From Pilaira anomala (lineage: Eukaryota; Mucoromycota; Mucoromycetes; Mucorales; Mucoraceae): DNA of 64,000 bases. Location of the stretch: the NCBI GenBank assembly GCA_025716855.1, contig JAIXMQ010000077.1:1-64000 (forward strand), given 5' to 3'. Positions within the stretch are counted from its first letter, which is position 1; every line of letters starts with the position of its first letter. A model generated the notes under the pieces. The model was not told where the DNA came from, did no database searches, and worked only from the letters and a program-made list of their open reading frames with translations. Both the position numbers and the translations under genes were made by a program. Below, one piece after another: positions 1-11,222 of the stretch.

Positions 1-1193
1 CATTGTAACGAATGAAAAGCGATCCTCGATCGTGTTGAGAAGATACAGTGATTTTTGGTGGTTACTTGAGATCTTGACGAAACGATATCCATTTCGAGCT
101 TTACCTAATTTACCACCCAAAAAATTAGGTGGAAGAGATGCAACATTTTTAGAGAAGAGAAGGAAAGGATTATCACGATTTATTAATGCCATCATTCGTC
201 ATCCTGTCTTGAGAAAGGATGAAGTGGTTTCAAGGTTTTTGACTGAACCAAGTGAATTATCTGCTTGGCGTAAGCAAAATCCGCCGAATACAGATGAAGA
301 GTTTAAGAGAAAAGTGTATAATATGACTGAATTGGATCAAATGGTACCTGCTAATTTAGATGAACATTTATCAAAGGCTAGAAAAAGAGTGACAGCTGGT
401 ATCAATCATTATGTAAACCTATGTTTCATTATGGAAAGAATGATAAGACGTATGCATGGTCAAGCAACTGATTTCTCGAGATATTCAATCGCTTTGAATT
501 CATTGGCTGAAGCTGAATTAAGATATCATGCAGGTGAATGTAGAAATTGTCAGTATGTTGTAAAAGGATATGAAAATGTTGCAAAACATATGCAGAGTGA
601 GAGTAGTTTATTGGAAGATCAAGTAGGAAGTGCTACAGATGGTGTATTAGAAAATTTAAAAAAGTTTAGAGATTTATTAGTATCATTCCGGGTAAAATAT
701 TGTAATTTTTTTTTTTTTTTTTACCTGTAAATATATATATTTACTAACTAATAACTTTCATAGGACTTGGATGAACGTAGAGGGAAAATATCTACTGCAC
801 AAATGGACGTGATTACTAAAAGATTACAATCAAATCGTACTAGAATTCATGAAATTAAAGGTGTTCCGGGCTTAGAATCCGAAGTTGAGAAATTGGAAGA
901 ATCCGTTCGAACTGTAAGTTTTTATTTGAATCGAGCTATCTATGATATAATTAAAACAATATTTTACATAGGATGAAGCAGAGTTATTACATCAACAAGA
1001 CAGACAAACATTTATAAAGTATTGCATGTGGTCCGAAATGACCTATCTTCATAAACAACAAGCATTTGTGTCATCTCTATATCAAAGCTTTGTAAAAGAC
1101 TCGATTCATTTCTCTAAATTAAGAGCTGAGAACTGGCAAGATCTTGAATCTCCTACATTTGATATGCCTGCCAATGTCGATTTATTCGAATAA
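1..1193 (+). CDS. MVP1: Sorting nexin, Mvp1/SNX8 type (3' part, N-terminus outside window)
   Basis: The reading frame is already open at base 2, so the gene starts outside the window. Exons are 2-691, 764-913 and 972-1193, about 353 residues in view. The first visible residues are the middle of a PX domain (RRYSDFWWLLE, then LPPKKLGG and the helix around FINAIIRHPVL), the part that binds phosphatidylinositol-3-phosphate. The rest is a long charged helical region as expected for the BAR-like half of SNX8/Mvp1. In yeast Mvp1 acts in endosome-to-Golgi recycling and vacuolar protein sorting. The exact RRYSDF...RYPFR...LPPK pattern fits Mvp1 better than Snx4 or Vps5. Both introns are short with T-rich acceptors, and the phase is kept across both. 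The missing N-terminal part cannot be judged. Confidence 0.9.
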
Positions 1194-1259
1194 AAAATTA
1201 TTAATATTATATAATTTTCCGATTCTTTTGTTAAAAAAAATCATTTTCCCTTCTCTCTT

Positions 1260-1263
<4 letters not shown>

Positions 1264-1302
<39 letters not shown>

Positions 1303-1317
1303 ATCTCTCTCTCTCTT
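1264..1317. repeat. CT microsatellite upstream of SEC2
   Basis: Almost pure CT dinucleotide run with two CTAT interruptions, lying 60-110 bases before the SEC2 start. Pyrimidine-rich leaders are common in fungal promoters and 5' UTRs, so it may be part of the SEC2 core promoter. The repeat itself is seen; the role is inferred. Confidence 0.85.
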
Positions 1318-1373
1318 TCCCTTTTTCGCTTATATATTATTATCTACTCGATTATTTACTTGGTTATTTTTCC

Positions 1374-2756
1374 ATGATGGACCCCTCTATTTATATTGAT
1401 TCTTATTACGCTAAAAAGGATATGACAATGCCAGTGACTGTAAAACCATTACCGGCTTTATTAGCAGCACCTTCTATAGAAGAGCCTTCCTTATACTCTT
1501 CAAATTCATCTCTACATATCAGCAGCAGTTGCCAAAGTCTCGCGAGTTTATTCACAAATAGAGAAGAAGATGGATTCGATTCATCGGCTTATTATTTAGT
1601 AATACAAAAGCAATCTCAGGAGATTCAAGAACTTCGGCAAAATATAATTGAATTAAATGAGAGATATATGGATCAATACGAACGTGTTCAACAAGCTGAA
1701 CAAGCTAAATTTCAAGTCGAATCCGAATTAGAAGATTTATCACTGAAATTATTTGAACAAGCAAATGAAATGGTATCTCAAGAAAAGAGAGCTCGTTATT
1801 ATGCTGAAAAGCGTGTAGCTCGGTTGGAGAAGGAATTGGCGTCTGTGAATCAAGAACTCGGGGATGAAAGAGAACAACTGAAAGAATTAAAATTGAAATT
1901 TGAATTGGATCAAGATACGTATTGTCATCCTTTGACTATTCAAAATATACCACCACCACAACAACAATATCATCAAATCACTTCTCCACTTTTGTCACCA
2001 GCACCACCACCACCACCACCATCACAAACACCACAAACACCACAAACACCTGTCATCAAGGTCAATTATAATAAATCAACTAGTATTATGGATCCTGCAA
2101 ATATCTATTTAGATGATCATTGGCTTAAATTATTTAAAGAGTTCCTAGTATTAGCACCTAATACACCATTAGATCTCATACATCGCTTACCCTTTCTTAA
2201 ACTCTGTCTAGACCTTGACATTGAACCTTGTCTTCGATTTGGTAACACAGCTAAATCATCCAACCGTCTCTCTGCCAGAAAGGCATTGGAAGCCATTATG
2301 TTTGCACCTTGTTTTATTGAATCTGAACTTCCTATGAAACGGCACTCACACGACGACCCTAGCATGACACTGAAACAACCTGTAACCACCAGAAGATCCT
2401 CATTTGTTATGAACGCTCTCAACCAATTCCGAACAACAACAACAACGCCTGAGGAGCCCAAACACCAATGTTATGGATGTGGTACAGCGTTGAATAACAA
2501 GGATTTATTTCGGTTCAAGTTGAAGGAACATGATACAGATTGGTTTTGGATCGACCGAGCTTGTAGAGATAGACTTGTGGCAGCTTGTGATTTTTATGTG
2601 TTTATTCGACATGTTCGAGCCGGTTTACAGGATCAAAGGAGTGTACAGAGCTTATTTCAAGAATGTGTTTGGCTTAAGCTTTGTATGTTTTGGGCTCGGT
2701 CTGGTGTACATCATTATATAAAAAGTTCTTACAAAATTAACAACATGGAAGTCTAA
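1374..2756 (+). CDS. SEC2: Rab guanine nucleotide exchange factor, Sec2/Rabin8 type
   Basis: Single-exon gene of 460 residues. Residues about 75-180 form a long coiled coil containing the Sec2p signature (ELEDLSLKLFEQANEMV, then EKRARYYAEKR), the surface that opens the nucleotide pocket of Sec4/Rab8 and so drives secretory vesicles to the growing tip. A proline/glutamine linker (about 195-225) precedes a conserved C-terminal block with a CYGCG cysteine pair and a W-rich segment (DTDWFWIDRACRDRL), which resembles the C-terminal domain of Rabin8 proteins. Two adjacent ATGs begin the frame (1374 and 1377). It lies on the same strand as MVP1, 180 bases downstream. Lack of introns is unusual beside its neighbours but the frame is clean. 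Confidence 0.85.
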   Translation: MMDPSIYIDSYYAKKDMTMPVTVKPLPALLAAPSIEEPSLYSSNSSLHISSSCQSLASLFTNREEDGFDSSAYYLVIQKQSQEIQELRQNIIELNERYMDQYERVQQAEQAKFQVESELEDLSLKLFEQANEMVSQEKRARYYAEKRVARLEKELASVNQELGDEREQLKELKLKFELDQDTYCHPLTIQNIPPPQQQYHQITSPLLSPAPPPPPPSQTPQTPQTPVIKVNYNKSTSIMDPANIYLDDHWLKLFKEFLVLAPNTPLDLIHRLPFLKLCLDLDIEPCLRFGNTAKSSNRLSARKALEAIMFAPCFIESELPMKRHSHDDPSMTLKQPVTTRRSSFVMNALNQFRTTTTTPEEPKHQCYGCGTALNNKDLFRFKLKEHDTDWFWIDRACRDRLVAACDFYVFIRHVRAGLQDQRSVQSLFQECVWLKLCMFWARSGVHHYIKSSYKINNMEV

Positions 2757-4021
2757 ATTCACTGAAGAATTGTCATTTCCCCCCAGGGCTTTAATAACAA
2801 TTACTTTACAGTTAAAAGCGGTAAATTCTTGGTCCCCAAATCTCAACTTTATGTTTTTACATTCTAATAGAATTCAGTCTTTATTACCCGCCATGAATAA
2901 AAACGTTTTTTTAAAACTGTATAAAAAAAAAAGGGCTTTTATAATGGGTCTTTTTTATCATTTCATTCCAAGACATCGATACGTTATTAACAAAAATAAG
3001 TATATGGGTATTTCTTTTTAATAATCTTTTTTGACTCACTTCATCTTCTTTGTTCATTCTTCGCTTCTTTTGCGATCTTATATTACAGTATCTGATTAAG
3101 GACCGACTGTCACTTGATTGTTTTTGACTTCTGATTTTTTTTTTACACGCCACGCAAACAGGGTGTTTTTTTTCAGTTTCATTACAAATCACTTTCTTTT
3201 TTTATATAAATTTCAAAATGAAATCTTCCTTTCCGTTATAGTTTTAATCTCTTATTTTACCACTATCTAACTAGACAAGAGATTATTTCAATATTCAAAT
3301 AACTTTGAACCCCGTATACACAATACATGTTGTCGGTGGTAAGATATATTATAGCTCTAATAATATCGTTATCATAAAGAAGTAATTCATTGTCTAATAA
3401 ATATCAATAACAAATGCTGAATTCACGTATTTAATAAAAAGGGTGAATATCTCGTCCAAGCCCATTAGTGGTGAGATGGCCGTCAGCGAGTGAAAAAAAA
3501 AAAAAAAAAAAAATGGTACGTGTATATCTTTCCCCTAAGTCTTTCATGGATTAAAACAGTACGTTAATATTTCTGTAAGTGGGTGTACTGACACAAATTG
3601 TTCGGACCAAAAATAATATAGAGTATGGAACCGAGATTTAGCTGTTGTCCTTAATTTTAGAAACATCGCTTTTGAGTTAAGAAGAAGTAATAGTCGAGCA
3701 GCCGAATTCTCAGGATCAGAAAGTGGTGGCCTAATCAAACGAAAAAATACAACTGATATGTAGCAATGCCCTTAACAAAAAAAATGAAACAATAAGAAAC
3801 TTCCTTCTGGGTTAACGCCCAAGATATTCAAGGATAATCCTGAATAAAACGATTGCGGTAATGCATAATTCCCTGTGTGTGCATGCATCATCTCTTAAAA
3901 AATTCATGCATTCTACTCATTATACATACACACTCCCCTCTATATCACAAAATAAAGACAGACTTTTTTTTTTTCTAGTCATTTTTATTTGCAGTAAAAA
4001 CAAATCAAAAAGAAAACTAAC
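2757..4021. other. Intergenic region between SEC2 and eL27 (convergent)
   Basis: About 1.26 kb of AT-rich sequence holding the 3' ends of both genes. Short open frames are present on both strands but none has coding character. An A run of about 21 bases sits near 3495-3515. No RNA gene was recognised. Confidence 0.6.
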
Positions 4022-4785
4022 TTAGAATCTAAGCTTGCTGAAGAACCACTTGTTCTTACCAGTTTGATAACGTTCTTCGAAGAGCTTCTTGATAACCTTC
4101 TTGGAATCTTCACGTTGAGTAGGTTCCTTGAAAGTTTCAGCAGAGACGGTACCCTTGATTTGTTCTAATTCCAAACCGTAACTATAATAATAATAATAAA
4201 AAAAAAAATGTTAAGTATGAAAGAGTTGTCTGTCATAAAAATAAAAAGAAAGATTCTTACCGAGTGGGCATCATGTGGTTGTAGTTAACAATCTTAACGA
4301 AAGGCTTGACCTTGGAACGCTTGGCAGTCTTCTTCTTACCCATGGCCTTGGTGACCTTGAGGGGAGAACGCTCGACACCGGCAACGACGGCATAACCATA
4401 GGGTCTATCCTTGGTTCCTTCATCATGGTCTAAGAAAAAAAAAAGATCAGTAAAAAAAGTTTATTCTATAACTTGATGAATCTACATACTACGGACGACA
4501 ACGGCCTTCTTGCCTGCATAACGGCCCTGGAGAATTACGACAACCTATAATGAATGGAAATCCAGATTAGATTCATAATTCATTCCCAATTTAGTATCGT
4601 AAAAAAAAAAAATCCCTCGCACTCTAATTATCACACACACACACACTTTTTTTTTTTTTCATCCATCCCTATACATCCATCTAATATTTTTTTTTTCTTT
4701 CTTTACTTTCTAAACATCCATCCTCTCTTCCTAATTGTAATTATTATGATGCGTTACCTTTCCGGCTTTGATGAATTTAACCATG
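4022..4785 (-). CDS. RPL27: 60S ribosomal protein eL27
   Basis: Four exons on the minus strand: 4785-4759, 4544-4490, 4429-4261 and 4181-4022, giving 136 residues, the usual eL27 length. It starts MVKFIKAGK and ends KWFFSKLRF, matching the family ends exactly. Between them lie [33 protein letters not shown] and [10 protein letters not shown]. The protein sits on the 60S subunit. The first exon is only 27 bases, a common layout for fungal ribosomal protein genes, and intron 1 (4545-4758) carries CA and A/T repeats. Exon 2 ends within the Asn codon, with a GTATGT donor. Codon choice (AAG, GGT, GCC, ACC) is that of a highly expressed gene. Confidence 0.96.
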
Positions 4786-5130
4786 CTTAATAAGTGGAAT
4801 ATAAGAGAAGGAAATTACCGTTTTCCTTGTTTCTTCTCCTTCATCAATCTTCTGGGAGGATCCAACCCGCCGCAACGGAAATGACATTATAACTCCGCTG
4901 TTTTCTCGATAGATCAGAAGCGTAAATGTCAAATTAGTTTATATCATCAAGAAAGGGAAACTGTCATGTCTCTTTATAAGGAAACTAATAAATGATGAAT
5001 ATTTTTATTTTTTTAATATTATTATGCTATAATTGTTTATTTATTTTATTTTTTTTTTTCAAAAAAAAATACGAGGTAAAAAGATATATATGAAAACTGT
5101 ACAGAAAGAATACTTTTTTTTTTTTTTTTT
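4786..5130. other. eL27 promoter and NASP 3' region
   Basis: About 345 bases between eL27 and the upstream gene on the same strand. Bases 4860-4880 are locally GC-rich (CCAACCCGCCGCAACGG), a plausible ribosomal-protein promoter element. T and A runs near 5050-5132 fit a 3' UTR of NASP. No other gene is seen. Confidence 0.5.
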
Positions 5131-6232
5131 TTAATCCAATTTTTGTTTTTTATCTTTAGGTTGATCTTGGTCAACAGACTTCACGACTTTACGTTTAACA
5201 AGAGTAGATAAATCATTTACAGGAGTAGAATTAGAAATTTCCTTTGCTTTAGTACCGTTGTTTCCAGTCAACATAGCTTTCAACATGGCCTCTGCTTCCT
5301 TTTCAGAAGCTTGTCTGTTTGAAAGTTCTTCAATCTAAAAATACAGCTTTTTAGTTTAAAAAAGCACTTTACCTTGGACTATTTTTTTTTTTTTTTTTTG
5401 TACCTTAAATTCAATATCAGGTATAAGTTCTTTAATTTCAGAGATTTCTTTAGAGCCTGGTTCCAAAGTCTCTATTCTCTTTTTTAATACAGCAACAGCC
5501 TTTTGAAGTTCAGGAATGGCTTGATCTGACTTATCAGAAGATAACTCGAGTGCAAGAGCATACTTGTAATGAGCTTCTGCAAGCTCTCGATTATCTTCTT
5601 CCAATAATCCTTTTTTAATTTCAATTGCCTTTTCATAATCGGTTAAAGCTTCATTGAATTTTTCTAACAACAACAAAAAAAAAAAAGAGGATTTTTAGAA
5701 AGAGAATTCTCCTTTTTTGTTGCTTGTTTACTTACCAGTTTCAAGAGATACATCACCTAAGCATAAATGAACATCTGCTAATTTTAATTGAGTCTTTTTA
5801 TCGTCTCCCTTTTCAAATATAACACGAGCAATATCTAAAATATCCCAAGCAGTTTCGAAATCTTCATCAACATCCGCTGCGGTTTCCTCTCCTTCTTCTT
5901 CGTCCTCTACTACTTCTTCTTCTTCTTCTTCCTCGACTTTTTTTGTGAAATCAGGCATATCACCCAATTGAACTAAAGGGTTACTGGATTCAGCTAATTG
6001 AAAAATAAAAAATGTTAATTTTTTTTTTTTTTTTTTCGACACGTCTAAAAAAAAAAGAAAAAACTACCTTTCACTTCTTTTTCCATTTCTTGTTGTTCTT
6101 CAACAGCTTCGGCAGAAGCTTGTGCAGATTGACCAAGCACTGTGTTTCTTTGAATAGCATATTGAAGTAAAGCCTCACCATAAAGGAAAAAGGCGTCACC
6201 ATTTTCAAGAGAAAGTGAACCGTTCATTTCGT

Positions 6233-6264
<32 letters not shown>

Positions 6265-6425
6265 GTATGTTTAGGGCAACAAAATAAAAATAAAAAAGGT
6301 ATATACACTTACAATAATTGACACGCTTCACTAAGTTGAGAAATACTAGTATCGTATTTGCCTTCTGAAAAGGAACGTTTTCCTTCTTCTAAAAGTTTTG
6401 TTGCTCTTTGTTCTTTATCTGACAT
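5131..6425 (-). CDS. Histone chaperone, NASP/Hif1/Sim3 family (SHNi-TPR)
   Basis: Five exons: 6425-6313, 6234-6068, 5993-5736, 5663-5404 and 5334-5131; 333 residues. The N-terminus is a TPR (EGKRSFSEGKYDTSISQLSEA), followed by an alanine/glutamine helix (YAIQRNTVLGQSAQASAEAV) and then a strongly acidic stretch (about residues 110-135, VEEEEEEEVVEDEEEGEE) inserted in the second TPR. That split TPR with acidic insert is the mark of NASP-type SHNi-TPR proteins. Further TPR helices follow (WDILDIARVIFEKG, LADVHLCLGDVSLETG, NEALTDYEKAIEIKK, LAEAHYKYALALELSSD), and the tail is basic (KDKKQKLD), a likely nuclear signal. These proteins carry H3-H4 or CENP-A dimers. Intron 1 ends in a long pyrimidine run next to the acceptor. 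Confidence 0.9.
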
Positions 6426-7309
6426 GGTTTTTTTTTTAAAAAAAAAAAAAAAAGTGTTAATGAACAGTAAAAAAAAAAGAAATAGTCTGAACAAAAAAAG
6501 TAACCCTATTTTCCCAAGAAAAAAAGCAGTCGAATGCATGTGACCTTTTTTTTTTTTTTTGGTGGTGCCCTAAAAAAAGTAAAATGTTGTTTGCTTTGAT
6601 GTTGTGAGCGTATAGACCAAATGATTTTATACGAAAACATCAATTCATGATGTAAATTGCCGAGTCTCTGTTTATAATAATTGTAGGCAAAATTCTACAT
6701 AGATATTCTAGAAATGATATGAGCCAGAACTCTTATTACCACTTTTTCATTACAATATCAATTGATGGCTTCTGCTTCAAGAGACTGAATTGTTTCGTTT
6801 TTTTTTTTGTTCTTTCGGGTGTGCCAATAATTAACTCAAATATGAATTTGACAATTTTATTTTAGAAGGGGATGATCATTCTGGCAATCCTCTCATTTCT
6901 CTTATGCGTTCGTCTCTTCGATATTATGACTATCAGATTCAAGCTATTGAACGAGAAAAATATGTTTGATACCTAAATGGTTCATCATTAAGGGTATTTT
7001 AGGTGGAAACATTTTTCTGGAAGTAGTAGCAAAATAATTGCTGCGAAACGTTTTTATTATCTTTGATGAATACGATAGTTGTATACATTGTAATCAGTAA
7101 TAGTTCATATCCGCCGCCAATCTAGTATTTTTAAGGTTGGGTTCATGCTTTCTATGGTCCGAGGGAATAGTATGACTGTCAAAAATATTTCAAAGCAATT
7201 AATCAGCTGAAAAATGCTAGAAACCCAGTAAAAGATGTGATAATTCAAAAAAAGTATTTGTCATATTCATCATCTCTTTTTGATTGTAAATTACTTTTTT
7301 TCCTTCATC
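6426..7309. other. Divergent intergenic region between NASP and FMN1
   Basis: About 880 bases shared as promoters by two divergent genes. Bases 6835-6969 (+ strand) hold an uninterrupted stretch of coding-like sequence (see the pseudogene entry). Otherwise AT-rich with T runs at 6545-6560 and 6800-6810. Confidence 0.5.
6835..6969 (+). pseudogene. Short coding-like relic, unknown origin
   Basis: An open stretch of 44 codons without a start, ending in TGA at 6967. It contains the protein-like run LEGDDHSGNPLISLMRSSL followed by RYYDYQIQAIEREKY. Composition looks coding, but there is no ATG, no clear splice site and no continuation downstream beyond a short KRFYYL fragment. I do not recognise the family. 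It may be a fragment of a degraded gene or a chance open frame. Confidence 0.25.
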
Positions 7310-8011
7310 ATGGCAAACACAATTAACCCTGACCGTCCTCTTCTTGTTGGTCCCGAAACACCTCAAGCACCTTATCCTATTTCTGTCGCAGGTACTGTTG
7401 TTAAAGGTTTTGGTCGTGGTTCAAAGGAATTAGGCATTCCTACAGGTATAATATAAGACCTTGGATACAAAAAAAAAATTACATAATTAATTCCCAGTAT
7501 TTTGTAGCTAATATGAATGAAGAAGCTTTGGAAGAAATGTTCACTGAATTTACTACGGGTGTTTATTATGGATGGGCTCAAGTAGGTAATGATCAAACTG
7601 TATATCCTATGGTAATGAGTTTGGGTTGGAATCCTTATTATAAGAATGAAAAGAGATCAGCTGTAAGTTTTAGAATATCCTTTTTTTTTTTTGCTGGAAA
7701 AAAAAAAAGTGTGTACTAAATAATATATGTAGGAGGTACATATTCTTCATGAATTTGAATCTGATTTCTATGATGAATCTATCAGAATTATTGTGACAGG
7801 TTATATTCGTCCCGAGCAAAACTATCCTTCTCTTGGTAAGATCTAGCAAATATGTAAATTATGAATTGGATAGTTAACTTTTTTTTTTTTTTTACATATA
7901 GATGCACTTATTTGTGATATCAAGACTGATATTGAAGTTGCTAAGCACTCATTAAAGCGTAAAGCATATGATGATCTTCGTCATGATTCACTCTTTACCA
8001 AAAATCAATAG
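7310..8011 (+). CDS. FMN1: Riboflavin kinase
   Basis: Four exons: 7310-7445, 7508-7662, 7733-7835 and 7902-8011; 167 residues, close to the usual size of eukaryotic monofunctional riboflavin kinases. It phosphorylates riboflavin to FMN. Motifs in order: [28 protein letters not shown] (the nucleotide-binding G-x-G-R-G-S-x-x-L-G-x-P-T-A-N block, here split by intron 1), [35 protein letters not shown] (catalytic region with the N-P-x-(Y/F) and E-V-H-I motif), and [19 protein letters not shown]. The Glu of EVHIL is the family's catalytic base. All introns keep the frame. The gene diverges from NASP. Confidence 0.95.
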
Positions 8012-8301
8012 AAAGTAATGTTTAGATTTAAATCGTCATTTGTATATCCCTTTTCGTCAAAATAAAATAATATAGAGTTTTTTTTTATATATAATAATAA
8101 CCACCAAAGTTCGGAAAAACGTGTACCGACCGACCCTTTTCCATTCATTCATCATTATAAAACACGGGTCATTTATTTATTATTTATCAGTTGAAACTCA
8201 CCGAGAAACACGACACTATATAAATACATGAACTTTTTTTATTATTTATTTTTCCCTCCTCCTCTTCCTTTCTTTCTTTCTTTAACTTTGCATAATTCAA
8301 T

Positions 8302-10714
8302 ATGTGGCAATCTATGATGAAAAGTATTGGTTTATTACCAACAGAAGATTATATTCAACCTCGTTTATCAATTGGTAATGCAGTATCTGATCAAGAATTC
8401 TCTACTGGACATTTTAAAGTACAAGTAGATGCTCAAGAATTAGCTCTCACTGTAAAGAATGTAAATGGACGTACCATTTGGAAATGTAAGTTATCAAATT
8501 TTCTTGTGTAGCATTACCACGTTTTTTCTTATAAAAATGTTATATATATTATACATATTTATAGCTCTCCATAATATACCTTTTCTTTCTTCTACATTGG
8601 GGAAAGATATTATTACATCAGAAGACAACGGTGTGTTTCGAGTGACTGAAACAGATGAAAAACCAACTCACCTCCAAACAATCACAAAAATTGAACGACA
8701 AGATGAAAACACAATTAAAATCTATGGTGGGCTCGGTGTAAAGTTAGTGTTACCTACCCACATGGATTACATTTTTACTTTTAAAGAAGTATCAAATCGT
8801 CAATTACAATTCTCGGTGGAGATTTTACATAGAGATCCTGCCATGGAGGATTATAAACGGATCTTATTAACTTATGAGAGTAGACCAGAGGAACACTTTT
8901 ATGGCTTTGGTGAACAGTTTTCTTATACTACTTTAAAAGGTCAAAAAGTACCTATTTTAGTGAGGTAAGTTTTTTTTTTTTTTTTTTTTTTTTGTTATTA
9001 TAATGCGTGCCGCGTGTGGGATTGATTTTTATTTTTATGCGTGGAGGAGTTACAAAATATCTAAATTAAAAAATTCTATTATTATCAGAGAACAAGGTAC
9101 TGGAAGAGGTTCACCTGCTGTAAGTTTAAAGAGAGAAAATAAAAATGCTTAATTAACTCTTTTAAAAACTAGATTCCTTCGCTCAAAGACTCAGCACTTG
9201 GCGTATTAGGTGGTGCCGCTCCCGCCGATACTTTTGCAACGTATGCTTCTATTCCTCAATATATCTCGAGCGATATTCGCTGTTTGTTTATGGAAAACTC
9301 TGAATACATGAGTTTTGATCTTACTGAACCTGATCGCGTTACGATTCGTTTAGAAGCTGATGTAGTTCAAGGTATATTTAGAAAAAGATTTTTTTATTTT
9401 TTGCTCCGCCTATGTTTCATTTTTATATACATGTAATGAGGTCAGAGTAACTGAGTATCTGTACTTTTTTTTTTTTTTTTTATTTGTAGGTCGTATATTA
9501 GATGGTAGAACAATGCTTGATCTTTTGACGGAATATACATCTTATGCAGGTCGTATGCTTCCATTACCGGATTGGGTCTCGGAAGGAGTCATTGCTGGTA
9601 TTCAAGGAGGCTCAGAAAAAGTAAAACAGATTGTAGGAAAGTTACATCAATATGATATACCAGTCTCTGCAGTATTTTTACAGGATTGGACAGGACAGCG
9701 ATTGCAGGAGGGCGGTCGTGGTGGTACAGAATACATCCGTCATTGGTGGAACTGGGAGAATGATGATGAACTTTATCCTGACTGGGATACCTTGATACAA
9801 ACATTAGCGAATGATGAAGCGGGAGAGGTTCGGGTTCTGTCTTATGTGAATCCTCTCTTAGTCAAATGTCATCCAAAACTCAACGTCAAACGAAATTTGT
9901 TTCCTGAAGCACAAGAAAAGGGGTATCTGGTGCGTGGAACTAAATCTGTTTCCTCTGAGAGTAGAGCTTATCTTGTGAATTGTGGCCTAGATTTAGAAGC
10001 TGGTATTTTGGATTTAACTAATCCTGAAGCACGTACTTGGTTTAAACAAGTATTAAAAGAGCAGGTATGGAGTTCAGGTGTATCTGGTAAATATATATAT
10101 ATATTTTTTTCTTTGTGGGAATAAAGTGTCTAATTAATTTTCTATATTAAAAGGTATGATGGTGGATTTTGGTGAGCATCTACCTTTGGATTCTAGTAAA
10201 ATTGTCTTACATTCAGGTGTGCCTGCTTTTACCTATCATAACCTTTATCCACAAGAATGGGCAGAATTAAATCATGAAGTAGCAGCTGAATTAGGAAAAG
10301 AGAAAGATAGTGTTTGCTTTTATCGTTCTGGATTTACTCAATCACCGGGACTTATGAATTTGTTTTGGGCAGGTGATCAAAATGTCAGTTGGGATACTCA
10401 ACATGGTATTAAAAGTGCTGTAAGTAATCGTGTGCGCGAAAAAAAAAAAATTATTTTGGTAGACTAACTTACATATAAAAATAGGTGGTGGGTATGCTTA
10501 CAGGTGGATTTTCAGGGTTTTCGGTTACACATTGTGATGCAGGTGGATATAATTCAGTAACCAGTTCTATCCCAGGCTTTAAAATGATACGTACAAAGGA
10601 ACTATTGTTTAGATGGATGGAACTTGCAGCACTTACGCCTGCATTTAGAACTTCTGAAGGTATCACTCCATCGTTAAATGCTCAATTTTACGATAGTGAA
10701 GGTATATACTAAAG

Positions 10715-10748
<34 letters not shown>

Positions 10749-11222
10749 GTTAAATTTTCTAAAATCACAATTAATATAGATTCATATGAACATTTTGCTC
10801 ATACTGCAAAAATCTTTACAATATTAGCAAATTATCGTAAAGGCGTGTTAAAAGAAGCTCATGAAAAGGGCTGGCCTGTCTTACGCCATCCAGTACTTTA
10901 TTATCCTAACGATAAAATTGCGCGGGAATTAACGTATCAACAATTCATGATTGGAAGTTCAATCATGGTGGCACCTGTGCTAACAGCATCTGCTTCCTAT
11001 GTTAAAGTCTACTTTCCTAAAGATGGTCAAGATGTCACTTGGCGCCATATCTGGACCGGTAAATACTATCCTGGTGATGGAAGCTATAAACCAGTGGATA
11101 CACCTATTGGACAACCCCCTATCTTTGTTAAAGAGCCTCGTGAGGATCCTGAGCTATTGTATGCTTTGTTAGATTATGCAACCTCGTATTATCAAAAAAA
11201 AGCTCGTCCTGCCAGTAAATAA
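8302..11222 (+). CDS. Glycoside hydrolase family 31, sulfoquinovosidase (YihQ)-like
   Basis: Eight exons: 8302-8485, 8565-8964, 9089-9119, 9173-9371, 9490-10086, 10154-10419, 10485-10701 and 10780-11222; 778 residues. No signal peptide, so probably cytosolic. The N-terminal beta-sandwich ends with HFYGFGEQFSY. The barrel holds VSAVFLQDWTGQR, the nucleophile in GMMVDFGEHLP (Asp475), the acid/base in NLFWAGDQNVSW (Asp545), then GGFSGFSVTHCDAGGY. The D-F-G-E nucleophile motif, QDW-x-G-x-R loop with a following WWNW, and G-D-Q acid/base are those of the YihQ branch of GH31 rather than classical fungal alpha-glucosidases, which carry W-x-D-M-N-E. Substrate could be a sulfoquinovoside or another alpha-glucoside; only the fold and mechanism are certain. 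The loop QEGGRGGTEYIRH between the two substrate motifs appears to be an insertion. Confidence 0.85.

Noticed and set aside
4545..4758. Possible snoRNA in eL27 intron 1
   Set aside because: Ribosomal protein introns often host snoRNAs, but no C/D or H/ACA boxes with the right spacing were found.
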